In this document: positions 34,632 to 44,093 of the stretch, in pieces
Numbering within the stretch: position 1 is the stretch's first letter
Layout of the letters: each line of letters starts with the position of its first letter
From: Aneurinibacillus sp. REN35
Lineage (GTDB): Bacteria; Bacillota; Bacilli; Aneurinibacillales; Aneurinibacillaceae
Assembly (NCBI RefSeq): GCF_041379945.2
Contig: NZ_JBFTXJ020000007.1
Location: forward strand, 62,001 to 126,000
Length of the DNA: 64,000 nucleotides
Reading direction: 5' to 3'
The notes under the pieces: generated by a model
Told to the model about the DNA's origin: nothing
Seen by the model: the letters and a program-made list of their open reading frames with translations, nothing else
Database searches by the model: none
Made by a program: the position numbers and the translations under genes

Positions 34632-34983
34632 AGAAGAAGCGTGTCACCTCTCTTCTGAGACCGAGACAGCCTTGCTGCAAGACCTTGCAGCTAAACCCGC
34701 TGAGCAGTTGGCTGGCTGGTTCAAAGGATTGGCAGATGTGAATCGGATAAAAATCGCTTATTTATTAACCCGACATGAGGAACTATGCGTACATGATATC
34801 GCCCGTCTCGTCGATATTTCTGTCGCTAATGCTTCGCATCATCTCCGTTTGATGCGAACGCTTGGTGTAGCCAAGACCAAAAAAGAAGGAACGACCGTAT
34901 TCTACTCTCTTGCCGACAGTCATGTTCATAATATCCTGTTATTGGGTATGGAACATATGGAGGACGGGATATCTCAACCGTAA
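34609..34983 (+). CDS. ArsR/SmtB family metal-sensing repressor
   Basis: 124 residues from ATG 34609, nine bases after AAGGAG, overlapping the czcD end by 23 bases. HTH VHDIARLVDISVANASHHLR follows ELCVHD (the alpha-3 position of CadC-type ELCVCD). The C-terminal helix HVHNILLLGMEHMED supplies the Asp/His pattern of the alpha-5 zinc site of SmtB/CzrA. It should repress czcD until zinc binds. Confidence 0.88.
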   Translation: MKKTTSTKEEACHLSSETETALLQDLAAKPAEQLAGWFKGLADVNRIKIAYLLTRHEELCVHDIARLVDISVANASHHLRLMRTLGVAKTKKEGTTVFYSLADSHVHNILLLGMEHMEDGISQP

Positions 34984-35007
34984 TGACAAGGAATAGGAGA
35001 AGGAATC

Positions 35008-35493
35008 ATGACGAAGCAGCAGTTACTTGAACGAATTGACGCACTCTCGGAGCGAGACTTAAAAGCAGTATCTCGAACCGTTGAGGCACTCTACAACATG
35101 AAAGAGAATAAATATCCCTTTCTCGGTAATTTTCTCGGCGTGGCAGAGGAAGAAGGCACGGATCATAATGAATTTGTCTGCTCGATGCCTGTTGGACGTG
35201 AAGTATTGAATCCGTATCGCATTGTCTATGGCGGGATCACGGCTACACTTGCCGATATGGCGATGGGCTGGATGCTTGAGAAACGCATCTCAGAGCGGGA
35301 TAAATTCGTTACGCTCGATATGAACGTTAATTATCACAAGGCAGGAACAGGCAAGAAGCTAACCGCGACCGCACGCGTCGTCAACCAGGCACAGGATGTA
35401 TGGCAGATGGCGTGCGAGGTACGCAATGATCGCGATGAACTTGTCATTACTACAACAGGGACCTTCCTGCAGCTGCGCCGAGGCAGAGAATAG
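35008..35493 (+). CDS. PaaI family (hotdog) thioesterase
   Basis: 161 residues. After a 40-residue helical lead the hotdog core shows NPYRIVYGGITATLADMAMG (catalytic region), VTLDMNVNYHKAGTGKKLTA and ITTTGTFLQL. Such proteins hydrolyse acyl-CoA or aryl-CoA thioesters. The lead region is longer than in the minimal family. It is 24 bases after the ArsR gene and 30 bases before an alpha/beta hydrolase, so may be co-transcribed with both. Substrate unknown. Confidence 0.85.
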   Translation: MTKQQLLERIDALSERDLKAVSRTVEALYNMKENKYPFLGNFLGVAEEEGTDHNEFVCSMPVGREVLNPYRIVYGGITATLADMAMGWMLEKRISERDKFVTLDMNVNYHKAGTGKKLTATARVVNQAQDVWQMACEVRNDRDELVITTTGTFLQLRRGRE

Positions 35494-35523
35494 CGCAATA
35501 CATTCGGAAAGGCGGAGGTACTC

Positions 35524-36312
35524 GTGAAAAAGACATGCCAGGCAAACGGAATCAAACTCGCTTATCAGGAACAAGGACAAGGAGAAGCAGTTGTCCTCCT
35601 CCACGGCTTCTGCGGAAGCTCGACATACTGGGACTCCGTCATTCCTGAGCTTGCAAAAGACTACCGTGTCATTGCCCCTGATTTGCGCGGACATGGTGAT
35701 AGCGCCGCGTCCGTGGGTACGTATTCTATGGAGCTGTTTGCAGAGGATTGCAAGCAATTACTCGACACGTTAGACATCTCTCAGGCTACCTTATTCGGTC
35801 ACTCACTGGGTGGCTATATCACCTTGGCATTCGCCGAGAAATATCCTGAGCGGCTTAAGGCATTCGGCCTGATTCACTCTACCGGTTTGCCGGATACAGA
35901 TGAAGCGAAACAAAATCGTTATAAAGGTGCAGAGCGGATCGCACAGGAAGGAATAGAGCCTTTCGTTAATGATCTTGTTCCGAAGCTCTTCTCACCTGAT
36001 AATCTCAGTTCTATGAAGGATGATGTGGAGAAGGTTCGTCAGATAGGAGCAGCAACCGAGCCCGAAGGCGCGCAAAATACGCTAAAAGGCATGGCGGAAC
36101 GCCCCAATCGGAATGCGGTGATCGCAAATACGAGTCTGCCCGTCCTGCTTGTCGCCGGGCAAGATGATCAAGTAATCGCGCCGGATAAGACCTTTTCTGT
36201 GGAACAGCAGTTGCTCACAACAGCTACCCTGCCACATGTGGGCCATATGAGCATGTATGAAGGACCGAATAAGCTCATTGACACCCTCCGCAGCTTTTTA
36301 CAGCCTAAATAA
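35524..36312 (+). CDS. Alpha/beta fold hydrolase
   Basis: 262 residues starting at GTG 35524 after GGAGG. VVLLHGFCGSSTYWDSV, nucleophile elbow LFGHSLGGYIT (Ser about 95), acid in VAGQDDQVIAPD and His in LPHVGHMSMYE complete the triad. Esterase, lipase or non-heme haloperoxidase-like; the substrate is not evident. Ends in a bidirectional terminator. Confidence 0.85.
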   Translation: MKKTCQANGIKLAYQEQGQGEAVVLLHGFCGSSTYWDSVIPELAKDYRVIAPDLRGHGDSAASVGTYSMELFAEDCKQLLDTLDISQATLFGHSLGGYITLAFAEKYPERLKAFGLIHSTGLPDTDEAKQNRYKGAERIAQEGIEPFVNDLVPKLFSPDNLSSMKDDVEKVRQIGAATEPEGAQNTLKGMAERPNRNAVIANTSLPVLLVAGQDDQVIAPDKTFSVEQQLLTTATLPHVGHMSMYEGPNKLIDTLRSFLQPK

Positions 36313-36327
36313 AAAGCAAAGAAAGTC

Positions 36328-36363
36328 AAGAGGCTTCTCCATGCGCGGAGAAGCCTCTTGCTT
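36328..36363. terminator. Bidirectional terminator
   Basis: AAGAGGCTTCTCC and GGAGAAGCCTCTT, loop ATGCGC, with T-rich flanks on both strands. It separates the hydrolase and lplA. Confidence 0.88.
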
Positions 36364-37355
36364 TAAAAGAGACACAGCATGAACTCATCTTCGCTTAATG
36401 CCCCAAAATACACCTTGAAATTCAGTTCTTTTAAAGCAGCTCGAATCTCCTCTTCATCATAGCGCAAGCCTATCAGCTTCTTCTCAATATCGGCCACATC
36501 TGCGCTGCCGAAGAAATCACCATAAATTCTGCAGGCTTCAATTTTTCCTTTTCGCACATTGATGCCGACTTCCACTTCTCCGCAAGCAAATCGCTCCGAC
36601 TTACGCATATCAAATGCCGGTGATGAACCGTAGTTCCACTCCCACTGCCCGTAACGCTCGTCCATCAGCTTCTGAATCGCTGCCTGATCGTCCTCCGTCA
36701 GCACATATTCCTGCATCGGCTCGCCTGCCTCTTCAAACAAATACTGAAGGAGCGAATCCATAAATTCTTCAATGGTGATGTCCTTCTCCAGGTACTCACT
36801 AATGTTGGTAACCCGACTACGTACAGACTTAACACCTTTGGATTTGAACTTGTTCTCTTTGACCTTAAGCACCTCTTGCACCCGTTCTAGATCGGAATTA
36901 AATAGGATCGTACCATGATGCAGCACTTTGCCTTTATGCACGAACTGAGCATTTCCCGAGAATTTTTTTCCGTCAATCGCCAGATCGTTACGGCTGTTGA
37001 ATTCAGCGGGTACACCAAACTTGCGCAGGGCGCGGATAACCGGTTCCGTAAACTTCTGGAAGTTAATCCCGCCTTCTTCATCCGGCATTACATATGTAAA
37101 ATTCAAGTTGCCCAAGTCATGGTATACGGCACCGCCGCCTGTCATGCGCCGTACCACATGGATATTATATTGCTTCACAGCTTCCGGATTGATTTGCTCT
37201 CGTGTGTTCTGATTGCGGCCAATAATAATGGCCGGTTCATTCTGCCACAGGATTACATAGGATTCCCGAGGATCTAGGTATTTCAACGCATATTCCTCAA
37301 GCGCCAAATTATATCGTGGGTCTGTTGAATGATTCGTAATGTATTTCATTTCCAT
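36363..37355 (-). CDS. lplA: Lipoate-protein ligase A
   Basis: 330 residues. NTREQINPEAVKQYNIHVV, RRMTGGGAVYHDLGNLNFTY and SGNAQFVHKGKVLHHGTILF are the conserved ligase blocks; the C-terminal accessory domain ends in YFGALSEDEFML. It attaches lipoate to lipoyl domains through lipoyl-AMP. Single gene, convergent with the hydrolase and divergent from uppP. Confidence 0.92.
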   Translation of the reverse strand: MEMKYITNHSTDPRYNLALEEYALKYLDPRESYVILWQNEPAIIIGRNQNTREQINPEAVKQYNIHVVRRMTGGGAVYHDLGNLNFTYVMPDEEGGINFQKFTEPVIRALRKFGVPAEFNSRNDLAIDGKKFSGNAQFVHKGKVLHHGTILFNSDLERVQEVLKVKENKFKSKGVKSVRSRVTNISEYLEKDITIEEFMDSLLQYLFEEAGEPMQEYVLTEDDQAAIQKLMDERYGQWEWNYGSSPAFDMRKSERFACGEVEVGINVRKGKIEACRIYGDFFGSADVADIEKKLIGLRYDEEEIRAALKELNFKVYFGALSEDEFMLCLF

Positions 37356-37496
37356 AACTCCCCTTATATGCTCAGCTTTATTGTCTGCAGAAACGCTTAT
37401 TTTTTGAAAAAAGGTGGTTCCCTTTCAACTCTAATTATATAATATTCTCTGGTGAGTAGCCTGATCAAAATTTAGAGATAGGTTTGGAGGATACAT

Positions 37497-38294
37497 ATGG
37501 AACAATATATTACCGCGATTATTCTCGGTATCGTAGAAGGGCTTACCGAGTTCTTGCCGGTATCTTCAACCGGCCATATGATTTTAACTGCGGAGCTTCT
37601 TGGTGCGACAGAAGAAAAGTGGAAAACATTCGAGATTGTAATTCAGCTCGGCTCCATCTGCGCTGTGCTGCTTCTATTCTGGCGTCGGATTCTTCGACTG
37701 CTGGGAATCGGAAGAGAGAAAACAACAGAACCGCAGCTGAATTTGCTGCATATTATTATCGGTATGGTACCTGCGGGCATCTCTGGTGTCCTACTGCACG
37801 GTTTTATTAAAGAGAATCTATTCTCTGCTACAACCGTTGTTCTAAGCCTAATCATCGGAGGTATTCTGATGATTGCCGCTGAGAAGCTGAAACCTAAGAT
37901 GACAGCATTAACGGTTGACGACATCAGCTATAAGCAGGCATTCGGTATCGGATTGTTCCAGTGTCTTGCGCTATGGCCCGGCTTCTCACGCTCAGGCGCG
38001 ACTATATCCGGCGGTCTTATTCTTGGGACAAGCCGTAAGGCAGCAGCCGAGTTTACATTTATTATGGCCATTCCGGTTATGATGGGAGCGAGCGGACTGG
38101 ATCTCCTGAAAAGCTGGGATACGTTATCGATGAATGACTTCGGGTTCTTCGCCGTCGGCTTCATCGTCGCCTTCCTAGTAGCTGCTCTGGCCATCGTCTC
38201 ATTCCTTAAGCTCATTGAGAAAATTAATTTAACACCGTTCGCCATCTACCGTTTTGCATTGGCGATCGTATTTTACTTCCTTTTCCTGCAATAG
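37497..38294 (+). CDS. uppP: Undecaprenyl-diphosphatase
   Basis: 265 residues with about eight membrane segments. [17 protein letters not shown] near residue 13 and [13 protein letters not shown] near 160 are the two signature motifs of BacA/UppP. It converts undecaprenyl diphosphate to monophosphate, recycling the cell-wall carrier; excess gives bacitracin tolerance. TTGGAGGATAC precedes the ATG. No BceAB or regulator is adjacent. Confidence 0.94.
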   Translation: MEQYITAIILGIVEGLTEFLPVSSTGHMILTAELLGATEEKWKTFEIVIQLGSICAVLLLFWRRILRLLGIGREKTTEPQLNLLHIIIGMVPAGISGVLLHGFIKENLFSATTVVLSLIIGGILMIAAEKLKPKMTALTVDDISYKQAFGIGLFQCLALWPGFSRSGATISGGLILGTSRKAAAEFTFIMAIPVMMGASGLDLLKSWDTLSMNDFGFFAVGFIVAFLVAALAIVSFLKLIEKINLTPFAIYRFALAIVFYFLFLQ

Positions 38295-38302
38295 CGGGAT
38301 GA

Positions 38303-38337
38303 AAAAGACGTGCACGCTTTTTGCTGCACGTCTTTTT
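38303..38337. terminator. Bidirectional terminator
   Basis: AAAAGACGTGCA and TGCACGTCTTTT with a ten-base loop and T run on plus; on minus it lies right after the DUF523 gene stop. Confidence 0.85.
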
Positions 38338-39308
38338 TACGCTTCACCTCTGCCTTTTCCCGAGTCCGTAATCTCAACAAGTTCATCCGGATACGGCTCA
38401 AAGTATGTTTGCCGCAGCAAGTAGTCATGATCAAAGCGAATAACCCAGGAGCGCAGCACAGATAGCGGACTGCTCAGCGGAAGCTTACCGTCCCGATACC
38501 TCTCCAATAGGATAAGAAAATGATCCTTCTCTCTTTTGGACAACTGATCAGAAAAATAACCCATAATGTGCATCATTACATTAATGTGAGAGGCGTAGCG
38601 CGGCACCCGTGCGAATAGTTTAGCAAGATGTTCCTCATACTGCTCAAACACCGTACCGATTGGTTTTCTTTCATGATTGGCTACAATATTGCCTAATACT
38701 TTCAATTCTTTTTGGTTATAGGCCATAAAGAGATATTTATTATCGCTATGAAATTTTATAAGCTCTTTTATCGACTGCTGCGCCTTTGCTTTACGGAAAG
38801 TAGATACCGTATATAACTTGGTTAGAAAATGCTCACGAATTCTAAAATTCTTCAATCGTCCCTCATCCTCTATAGCGACATGACTATATTGCTTAAGTAC
38901 CTCGCCGCCAAACAATCCACTATCTTTATGCAGCACCACCGGGTTCGCAGACGCGCTGTATACCTTCACATCCTTCACTCCGCAGGATGGCGAACGGTTT
39001 TTCATAATAAAACCGTCAATGTCAGTAAGCGCGCTTATAAATGCTTGTGAGAATGCCTGCATCTTCTCCGTTACGTCTAGGCCGCTCTTCGGCTGAATAA
39101 GACGCATCTCTTCTTTATCCCGTATGATACGAATGGTTTCGCGCGGCGTTCCCAGCCCAATCTCTACCTCAGGGCATACCGGGATAAAATCGACATGCGG
39201 TATCAGCTTGCTGATAAAGCTGTCCGGAATCTTCTGCCCATTATAACGACATGCTTCAAACTCCAGACATTTGCTTACGACGATCTTTGGCTTTACAAAG
39301 TCTCTCAT
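38337..39308 (-). CDS. DUF523/DUF1722 (TudS-YbgA like) protein
   Basis: 323 residues. N-terminal half: KIVVSKCLEFEACRYNGQKI, VCPEVEIGLGTPRETI and MKNRSPSCGV keep three Cys of the DUF523/TudS iron-sulfur fold, which includes thiouracil desulfurases. C-terminal half (about 170-310): DUF1722 with YLFMAYNQKELKVLG and HINVMMHIMGYFSDQLS, as in YbgA. Fusion of the two domains is a known architecture. Enzymatic role is plausible but untested here. A rhodanese-type gene sits 14 bases upstream, which fits sulfur chemistry. Confidence 0.85.
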   Translation of the reverse strand: MRDFVKPKIVVSKCLEFEACRYNGQKIPDSFISKLIPHVDFIPVCPEVEIGLGTPRETIRIIRDKEEMRLIQPKSGLDVTEKMQAFSQAFISALTDIDGFIMKNRSPSCGVKDVKVYSASANPVVLHKDSGLFGGEVLKQYSHVAIEDEGRLKNFRIREHFLTKLYTVSTFRKAKAQQSIKELIKFHSDNKYLFMAYNQKELKVLGNIVANHERKPIGTVFEQYEEHLAKLFARVPRYASHINVMMHIMGYFSDQLSKREKDHFLILLERYRDGKLPLSSPLSVLRSWVIRFDHDYLLRQTYFEPYPDELVEITDSGKGRGEA

Positions 39309-39321
39309 GACGGCTTCCTTT

Positions 39322-39636
39322 CTATTTTATGTATCTCATGATTTCTTCCATTCCGCCTTCAACATTAATCACACCGCAGAAGCCGTTGCCAAGTAAATAC
39401 TGTACTACATGCCAGCTTCTAACTCCGTGTGCACAAATTACATACATCGTCCTCTCTTTATCCAATCCGCCCATCTGCTCCGGCACTGTATTCATCGGTA
39501 TAAGATGGGCCTCTTCAAGACGTACACGCTCCCATTCGTAAGGCTCACGCACATCCATAAAATAAGCACCTGCAAGTTCACCTGCATTATATTTGGCTGC
39601 GAATTCTTCTGCAGTAATCGCATGTTTATCTGTCAT
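39322..39636 (-). CDS. Rhodanese-like domain protein
   Basis: 104 residues. One rhodanese domain with YFMDVREPYEWERV near residue 25 and active-site loop MYVICAHGVRSWHVV with Cys near 70. It moves sulfane sulfur or acts as persulfide carrier. It is 13 bases upstream of the DUF523 gene on the same strand, so a joint sulfur-transfer function is likely. Confidence 0.87.
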   Translation of the reverse strand: MTDKHAITAEEFAAKYNAGELAGAYFMDVREPYEWERVRLEEAHLIPMNTVPEQMGGLDKERTMYVICAHGVRSWHVVQYLLGNGFCGVINVEGGMEEIMRYIK

Positions 39637-39712
39637 CGCGCTGTATCCTCTCCCTCTGTTGAAATCTTCCTCATTACTTTATTATAACCATATTTGCTTT
39701 TCCTATGGATTT

Positions 39713-39721
39713 TTTGTCGAA
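39713..39721 (+). promoter_or_regulatory. Spo0A box candidate
   Basis: TTTGTCGAA matches the 0A-box consensus (TGNCGAA core) and lies 80 bases before the Spo0E-like start, beside an AT-rich AAAATATATAGG stretch. One 7-base core match is weak alone; position makes it meaningful. Confidence 0.5.
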
Positions 39722-39795
39722 ATAAGGTAAAATATATAGGTAATAAGAAACAGGTACAAAATGCTATTTATCCCGTAAAGAAGGTGTAAACCTGC

Positions 39796-39951
39796 ATGGA
39801 AGAGCTTCTTATTAAGATAGAAGAGTTACGAGCACTCATGATCCAAACCGCAGAAGCCAAAAGCTTACATGATCCTGAAGTATGTCGGATCAGCCAGAGG
39901 CTTGATAACTATATTAACGACTATCTAAAGCTAGCCCAACCTTTATACTAA
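39796..39951 (+). CDS. Spo0E family aspartyl-phosphate phosphatase
   Basis: 51 residues: MEELLIKIEELRALMIQTAE, then CRISQRLDNYINDYLKL. The SQxLD motif defines the family. Spo0E-like proteins remove phosphate from Spo0A~P and delay sporulation. GAAGGTG is nine bases before the ATG. Missed by length-limited gene calling. Followed by a bidirectional terminator shared with the BCCT gene. The upstream 0A box suggests feedback. Confidence 0.9.
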   Translation: MEELLIKIEELRALMIQTAEAKSLHDPEVCRISQRLDNYINDYLKLAQPLY

Positions 39952-39966
39952 GACGCCCAGTAGACG

Positions 39967-40010
39967 CAGATCAGGCGAGGAAAATTCATCCCTCGCCCGA
40001 TCTGTTGCAT
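39967..40010. terminator. Bidirectional terminator
   Basis: CAGATCAGGCGAGG and CCTCGCCCGATCTG with one mismatch, followed by TTGCATCTTTTT. Confidence 0.8.
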
Positions 40011-40014
40011 CTTT

Positions 40015-41538
40015 TTACTTATCTTCAAGCAGCATCTTCAATTCTTTACGAAGTGCCTTTTCCTTCTTTTTCTTTTCCCTATCTTCCATCTTCAGTGCTT
40101 TGATGATCGACACGCACATCAAAACAAGGATAACGGTAAACGGCAATGCCGTGATAATAGAGGCCGTCTGTAAGCCCTGAAGTCCTCCACTCATAAGCAG
40201 AACAACGGCGATCGCCGATTGCAGTACACCCCATGTGATCTTGATTTTGTTATTTGGATGCAGATCACCGTTCGATGATAACATGCCGAGAACAAACGTG
40301 GCAGAATCAGCGGAGGTAATAAAAAACGTAATAATCAATAGAGTTGCCACACCGGCAAGAATCGTGCCTAACGGCAGGTTCTCAAGCATCAGGAAGAGCG
40401 GCATCGTCACATCTTCTTTTGCCAATTGCGCCAGATTACTGCCCTCAAACATCACTTGGTGCAGCCCCGTTCCACCAAATACGGTAAACCACAGACAACT
40501 AAACAATGTCGGAATCAGCATCACGCCCAGTACGAACTCACGAATTGTTCTTCCTTTGGATACGCGTGCGATAAACATGCCGACAAAGGGCGCCCAGGCA
40601 ATCCACCAGGCCCAGTAGAACAGCGTCCAATCCGCTACCCATGTGTTGTCGGTAAATGGCGTCATACGCAAGCTCATCTGTACTAAATTCTGCAAATAAC
40701 TGCCCATGGTCGCTGTGTACGTATTAAAGATAAATGTCGTCGGACCTAAGAAAAGGACAAATAACAAAAGACCTGCGGCAAGTATCAGATTGGTATTGCT
40801 TAAAAGCTTGATTCCCCGATCAAGGCCGGTCGTCGCAGAAACAAGATACAGCACCGTAACGATGGCAATAATCATTACTTGCGTCGCAATCGTATTCGAT
40901 ATGCCGGTTAGATGGGACAGACCACCATTGATCTGAAGCACACCAAGTCCAAGAGATGTTGCCACACCGAAAGCCGTAGCAATGACAGCCAGAACATCAA
41001 TCAGCTTCCCAATCGGACCGTTTACCTTATCGCCGAGAAGGGGATAAAAGGTTGAGCTGATAAGACCTCGCTGCCCCTTTCTAAATTGAAAATACGCCAA
41101 CGCAAGCGCAATGATCGTATAAATTCCCCATGGCTGCAATCCCCAATGAAAGAACGAATAGCGCAGTGCCAGCTGTGCGGCTTCCCGTGTACCGCCTTGT
41201 CCGGACGGCGGCGTTAAATAGTGGCTGAGCGGCTCTGCGACTCCCCAGAAGACAAGCCCAATTCCCATACCTGCGCTAAACAGCATGGCAAACCATGTTG
41301 TAGTTGAATACTCCGGTTCATCATCATCCTGTCCCAGCTTCACTTTACCGTATTTACTAAATGCTAAGTATAATGAAAATAGCAGGAAGGCAAACGCACC
41401 CAGTAAATAAAACCAGCCGAATTTATCTACCGTAAATCCAAAAGCCGCTTCTGCTGCACCTCCTAGATTGGCCGGTGCAAATGCACCCCATAGTACAAAT
41501 GCGATAACAATAGCAACGGAAATATAAAATACGGTCAT
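40015..41538 (-). CDS. BCCT family transporter (betaine/choline/carnitine type)
   Basis: 507 residues, twelve membrane helices. FSAGMGIGLVFWGVAEPLSH near residue 90 and TLFYWAWWIAWAPFVGMFIA near 310 are the glycine-betaine transporter motifs with the aromatic substrate box. Secondary Na+-coupled uptake of compatible solutes is expected (OpuD-like). A charged cytoplasmic tail (KALKMEDREKKKKEKALRKE) may sense osmotic strength. A structured leader lies upstream. Confidence 0.92.
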   Translation of the reverse strand: MTVFYISVAIVIAFVLWGAFAPANLGGAAEAAFGFTVDKFGWFYLLGAFAFLLFSLYLAFSKYGKVKLGQDDDEPEYSTTTWFAMLFSAGMGIGLVFWGVAEPLSHYLTPPSGQGGTREAAQLALRYSFFHWGLQPWGIYTIIALALAYFQFRKGQRGLISSTFYPLLGDKVNGPIGKLIDVLAVIATAFGVATSLGLGVLQINGGLSHLTGISNTIATQVMIIAIVTVLYLVSATTGLDRGIKLLSNTNLILAAGLLLFVLFLGPTTFIFNTYTATMGSYLQNLVQMSLRMTPFTDNTWVADWTLFYWAWWIAWAPFVGMFIARVSKGRTIREFVLGVMLIPTLFSCLWFTVFGGTGLHQVMFEGSNLAQLAKEDVTMPLFLMLENLPLGTILAGVATLLIITFFITSADSATFVLGMLSSNGDLHPNNKIKITWGVLQSAIAVVLLMSGGLQGLQTASIITALPFTVILVLMCVSIIKALKMEDREKKKKEKALRKELKMLLEDK

Positions 41539-41599
41539 TCCCGTTCATCACCCTCTCTCATTTGTATTTATACTTTGTGTTTTTGTTAGTTTTCCCGTA

Positions 41600-41790
41600 C
41601 ATACACTTTTCACTCCACATATGCTGCAACGAATCAAACCGTCCAACCGCCAGCACAAGGTTGAGACTACTACGCACCTTGCCAATCCCAATTCAGCCCT
41701 GTGATCGCGGAAATCAATTACAGCAAGGTAACCACATCCGACAGAAGATTACCATTGCTTACGATTCATGCACGAAAAATTTTGCTCACT
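41600..41790 (-). promoter_or_regulatory. Switch-like leader of the BCCT gene (unknown class)
   Basis: In the 380-base gap before the BCCT gene the minus strand holds GCAAGGT (41676-41682) that can pair either with an upstream ACCTTGC (41723-41729) or with a downstream ACCTTG (41656-41661). These pairings exclude each other, the sign of a conformational switch. A further GGTAA/TTACC pair lies 5'. No known riboswitch class fits; no terminator is seen before the gene. Confidence 0.4.
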
Positions 41791-41882
41791 CCTTATCCTA
41801 TTTTTATATAGCAGCTTATTTAGGGTAACATAACTTACTCATAATTCGTAAACTGACGTAATATTCTTTTTATTGCAATAAA

Positions 41883-41912
41883 AAACCCTTGCTTTTTACA
41901 GCAAAGGTTTCC
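41883..41912 (-). terminator. Terminator after the 57-residue gene
   Basis: Minus strand AAACCTTTGCT and AGCAAGGGTTT with loop GTAAAA, followed by TTTATT. Confidence 0.8.
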
Positions 41913-41918
41913 TATTTA

Positions 41919-42092
41919 TCATAATAATGGGAGAGTAAGTGTAGAAAATTCTTTTGCCTGCTTTTGCTCCCATTTTTCTTCACGATCTTTGGCTTCCTTA
42001 GCTTTGGCAGCCGTCAGAATTCTCACCGCTTCTTCCTGACCATCCATCATTTCTTCTTTAATAATCGATCGTTGATATTCAATTTGATTCAC
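41919..42092 (-). CDS. Small charged hypothetical protein
   Basis: 57 residues starting MNQIEYQRSIIKEEMMDGQE and running into RILTAAKAKEAKDREEKWEQ, ending PLL. Predicted helical, strongly charged, no Cys, no membrane segment. GTG start 42092 after GGAGAGG with six bases spacing and a terminator right behind the stop support it as a real gene. No family recognised. Confidence 0.6.
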   Translation of the reverse strand: MNQIEYQRSIIKEEMMDGQEEAVRILTAAKAKEAKDREEKWEQKQAKEFSTLTLPLL

Positions 42093-42323
42093 TTCATACC
42101 TCTCCTTGCTTTCGTTATTCTTTTGTTAGTAAGTGAGCGACATCCGCTCCCTTTCTTTCTTCCACCTAAACAGACAATAGAAACAGGAATTTTCTAACTG
42201 TTCAGAAACAGTTTTTGACAGAAGCAAGCATTTCTTCTTACCCCCTCAAATGTGCAGCAGCATGAGAACTCGAAATCAAAAACGTGGTACAATAAGTGAA
42301 ATGCTCATAAGAAAGGTGAGAAC

Positions 42324-42548
42324 ATGGACTTATCGAAAAAATCAGCGGAAAACATTGAGTTTATGCTCGATGGCATTAAAACAAAACTACGCATCGTTAA
42401 TGCAGGGGCCATTCAACCGTCCCATTTCGATGAAGAGAAGTATGAAGACTTACATGATATCTATGAGATGGTAATGAGAAAAAATACGTTCAGCACCAGT
42501 GAACTGCAAGCCATTGTAGATGAGTTAGGCAGTCTGCGCCGCAGCTAA
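42324..42548 (+). CDS. DUF1128 (YfkK) protein
   Basis: 74 residues. [37 protein letters not shown] and [17 protein letters not shown] match the DUF1128 family of Bacillales. Function unknown. AAAGGTGAG precedes the ATG, and a strong terminator follows. Confidence 0.85.
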   Translation: MDLSKKSAENIEFMLDGIKTKLRIVNAGAIQPSHFDEEKYEDLHDIYEMVMRKNTFSTSELQAIVDELGSLRRS

Positions 42549-42571
42549 ATCCTACCATCTGTAAAATCACC

Positions 42572-42641
42572 AAAAAGGGAGAGAGGATGTACAAGCCAAC
42601 ACCGAGGCAGGTGTCAGATTGTCTCCTCTCTCCCTTTTTTT
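42572..42641 (+). terminator. Terminator with long loop
   Basis: AAAAAGGGAGAGAGGA pairs with TCCTCTCTCCCTTTTT (15 bases) around a 35-base loop that contains its own short dyad; T run follows. Confidence 0.8.
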
Positions 42642-42657
42642 ATGCGATGTATTGGCT

Positions 42658-43998
42658 CTACATCATTCCTACGACATCAAGAAACACAAGAATAATGGCT
42701 ACAGGTGTTAGATAACGAATAAAGAAAAACCATGCACCAAACCAGTATCTCCCGTATTTCGTGCCAATGCTTAGTTCATGCAGCAATGTATCCTTCGGTA
42801 TTTTCCACGGAACAAATATTGCAATCAGCAGAGCGCCGATTGGGAGCATGACATTGCTCACCGCAAAATCGGCAAGGTCAAATATTGTTTTCCCCAGCCA
42901 AGTCATATCGCTTAGCACACCGAACGAAAGTGCCGATGGAATCCCCGCGAGAAATACGAATATACCGCCCCATATCGCGGCACGTATTCGCTTCTCCTGC
43001 TTGCCCGCCGTCCAAGCTGCAACGATAATCTCAAGCATGGAGAAGGCCGATGTCAATGTAGCAAATAAAAACAAAAGCAAAAATATGATAAAAAATAGCG
43101 ATCCAAACGGAATGGAAGCAAAGACGGACGGCAGTACGATGAAGAGCAGTCCCGGCCCCTCTGTCGGCTCCATCCCCAGTGAGAATACCGCCGGAAAAAT
43201 CGCAAGCCCTGCCAAAAACGAAATCAGTACGGTCAAACTTACAACCGACGTAGCAGAACGTGTCAGGCTTTCCTTACGCGATAAATACGAGCTGTATGTA
43301 ACCATTACCGAAGCACCTACTGTCAATGAGAAGAATGACTGTCCCATTGCATACAGCACCGCCTCTGATGTTAGCTTCGAGAAATCAGGCTGTAAAAAAA
43401 ACGTGACGCCAGCCCATGCTCCGTCCAATGTTAGCGAACGGATAATCAAGGCAATAAAGAGCAGGAACAATGCGGGCATCATATATTTATTCGCTTTCTC
43501 GATCCCCTGCTGCACGCCGCGGGCTACCACGTATATCGTCGCCAAAAGAAAAACGCCCTGCGCTCCTACAGCCTTGTACGGATTAGAGATCACCTCTCCG
43601 AACAGTTGATCATAAGCGACTCCCGCTTGCCATAGCTGTCCTGTAATCCCTTGATACAAGTAAAGCAAAATCCAGCCGCCTACCACACTATAAAATGACA
43701 GCACAAGAAAACAGGTTGCCACACCAAGCCTTCCCACCCATGGCCATGCTGTCCCTGGAACCAATTTTTTGTATGCGCTTACAGCCTCTTTCTGTGTACT
43801 GCGGCCGATAATAAACTCAGCCAGTAATAACGGCATCCCTACCAATACAGTAAACAGAAGAAATACGACAAAAAACGCGCCGCCCCCTCCCGTACCGGTC
43901 ATATACGGAAATTTCCAAATTGCCCCGAGGCCAATCGCTGAACCGGCGGCAGCCAAGATAAATCCTAGCTTCGAGGTCCATTGTGTCTGCTGACTCAT
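42658..43998 (-). CDS. Sodium-dependent transporter, NSS/SNF family (copy 1)
   Basis: 446 residues from ATG 43998 after GGAGAGAGCAAGG. Start [20 protein letters not shown] followed by [13 protein letters not shown] is the NSS signature with Na+-binding loop. Eleven to twelve membrane helices. Members carry amino acids or related amines with Na+. A close paralogue of equal length sits 1 kb upstream (45039). Substrate unknown. Confidence 0.92.
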   Translation of the reverse strand: MSQQTQWTSKLGFILAAAGSAIGLGAIWKFPYMTGTGGGGAFFVVFLLFTVLVGMPLLLAEFIIGRSTQKEAVSAYKKLVPGTAWPWVGRLGVATCFLVLSFYSVVGGWILLYLYQGITGQLWQAGVAYDQLFGEVISNPYKAVGAQGVFLLATIYVVARGVQQGIEKANKYMMPALFLLFIALIIRSLTLDGAWAGVTFFLQPDFSKLTSEAVLYAMGQSFFSLTVGASVMVTYSSYLSRKESLTRSATSVVSLTVLISFLAGLAIFPAVFSLGMEPTEGPGLLFIVLPSVFASIPFGSLFFIIFLLLFLFATLTSAFSMLEIIVAAWTAGKQEKRIRAAIWGGIFVFLAGIPSALSFGVLSDMTWLGKTIFDLADFAVSNVMLPIGALLIAIFVPWKIPKDTLLHELSIGTKYGRYWFGAWFFFIRYLTPVAIILVFLDVVGMM

Positions 43999-44093
43999 CC
44001 TTGCTCTCTCCTCTTCTCTTCTACATCTATGCTGTATCAAACAATGTTGTCAATAAAACAACGGTACTAGCATACTATGTTTCTCCTGCTCCA

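Noticed and set aside
42761-43609. 282-codon plus-strand frame inside NSS copy 1 (and a similar one at 45199-45942 in copy 2)
   Set aside because: Same position in both paralogues, so explained by the codon pattern of the real minus-strand genes; products have low-complexity composition.
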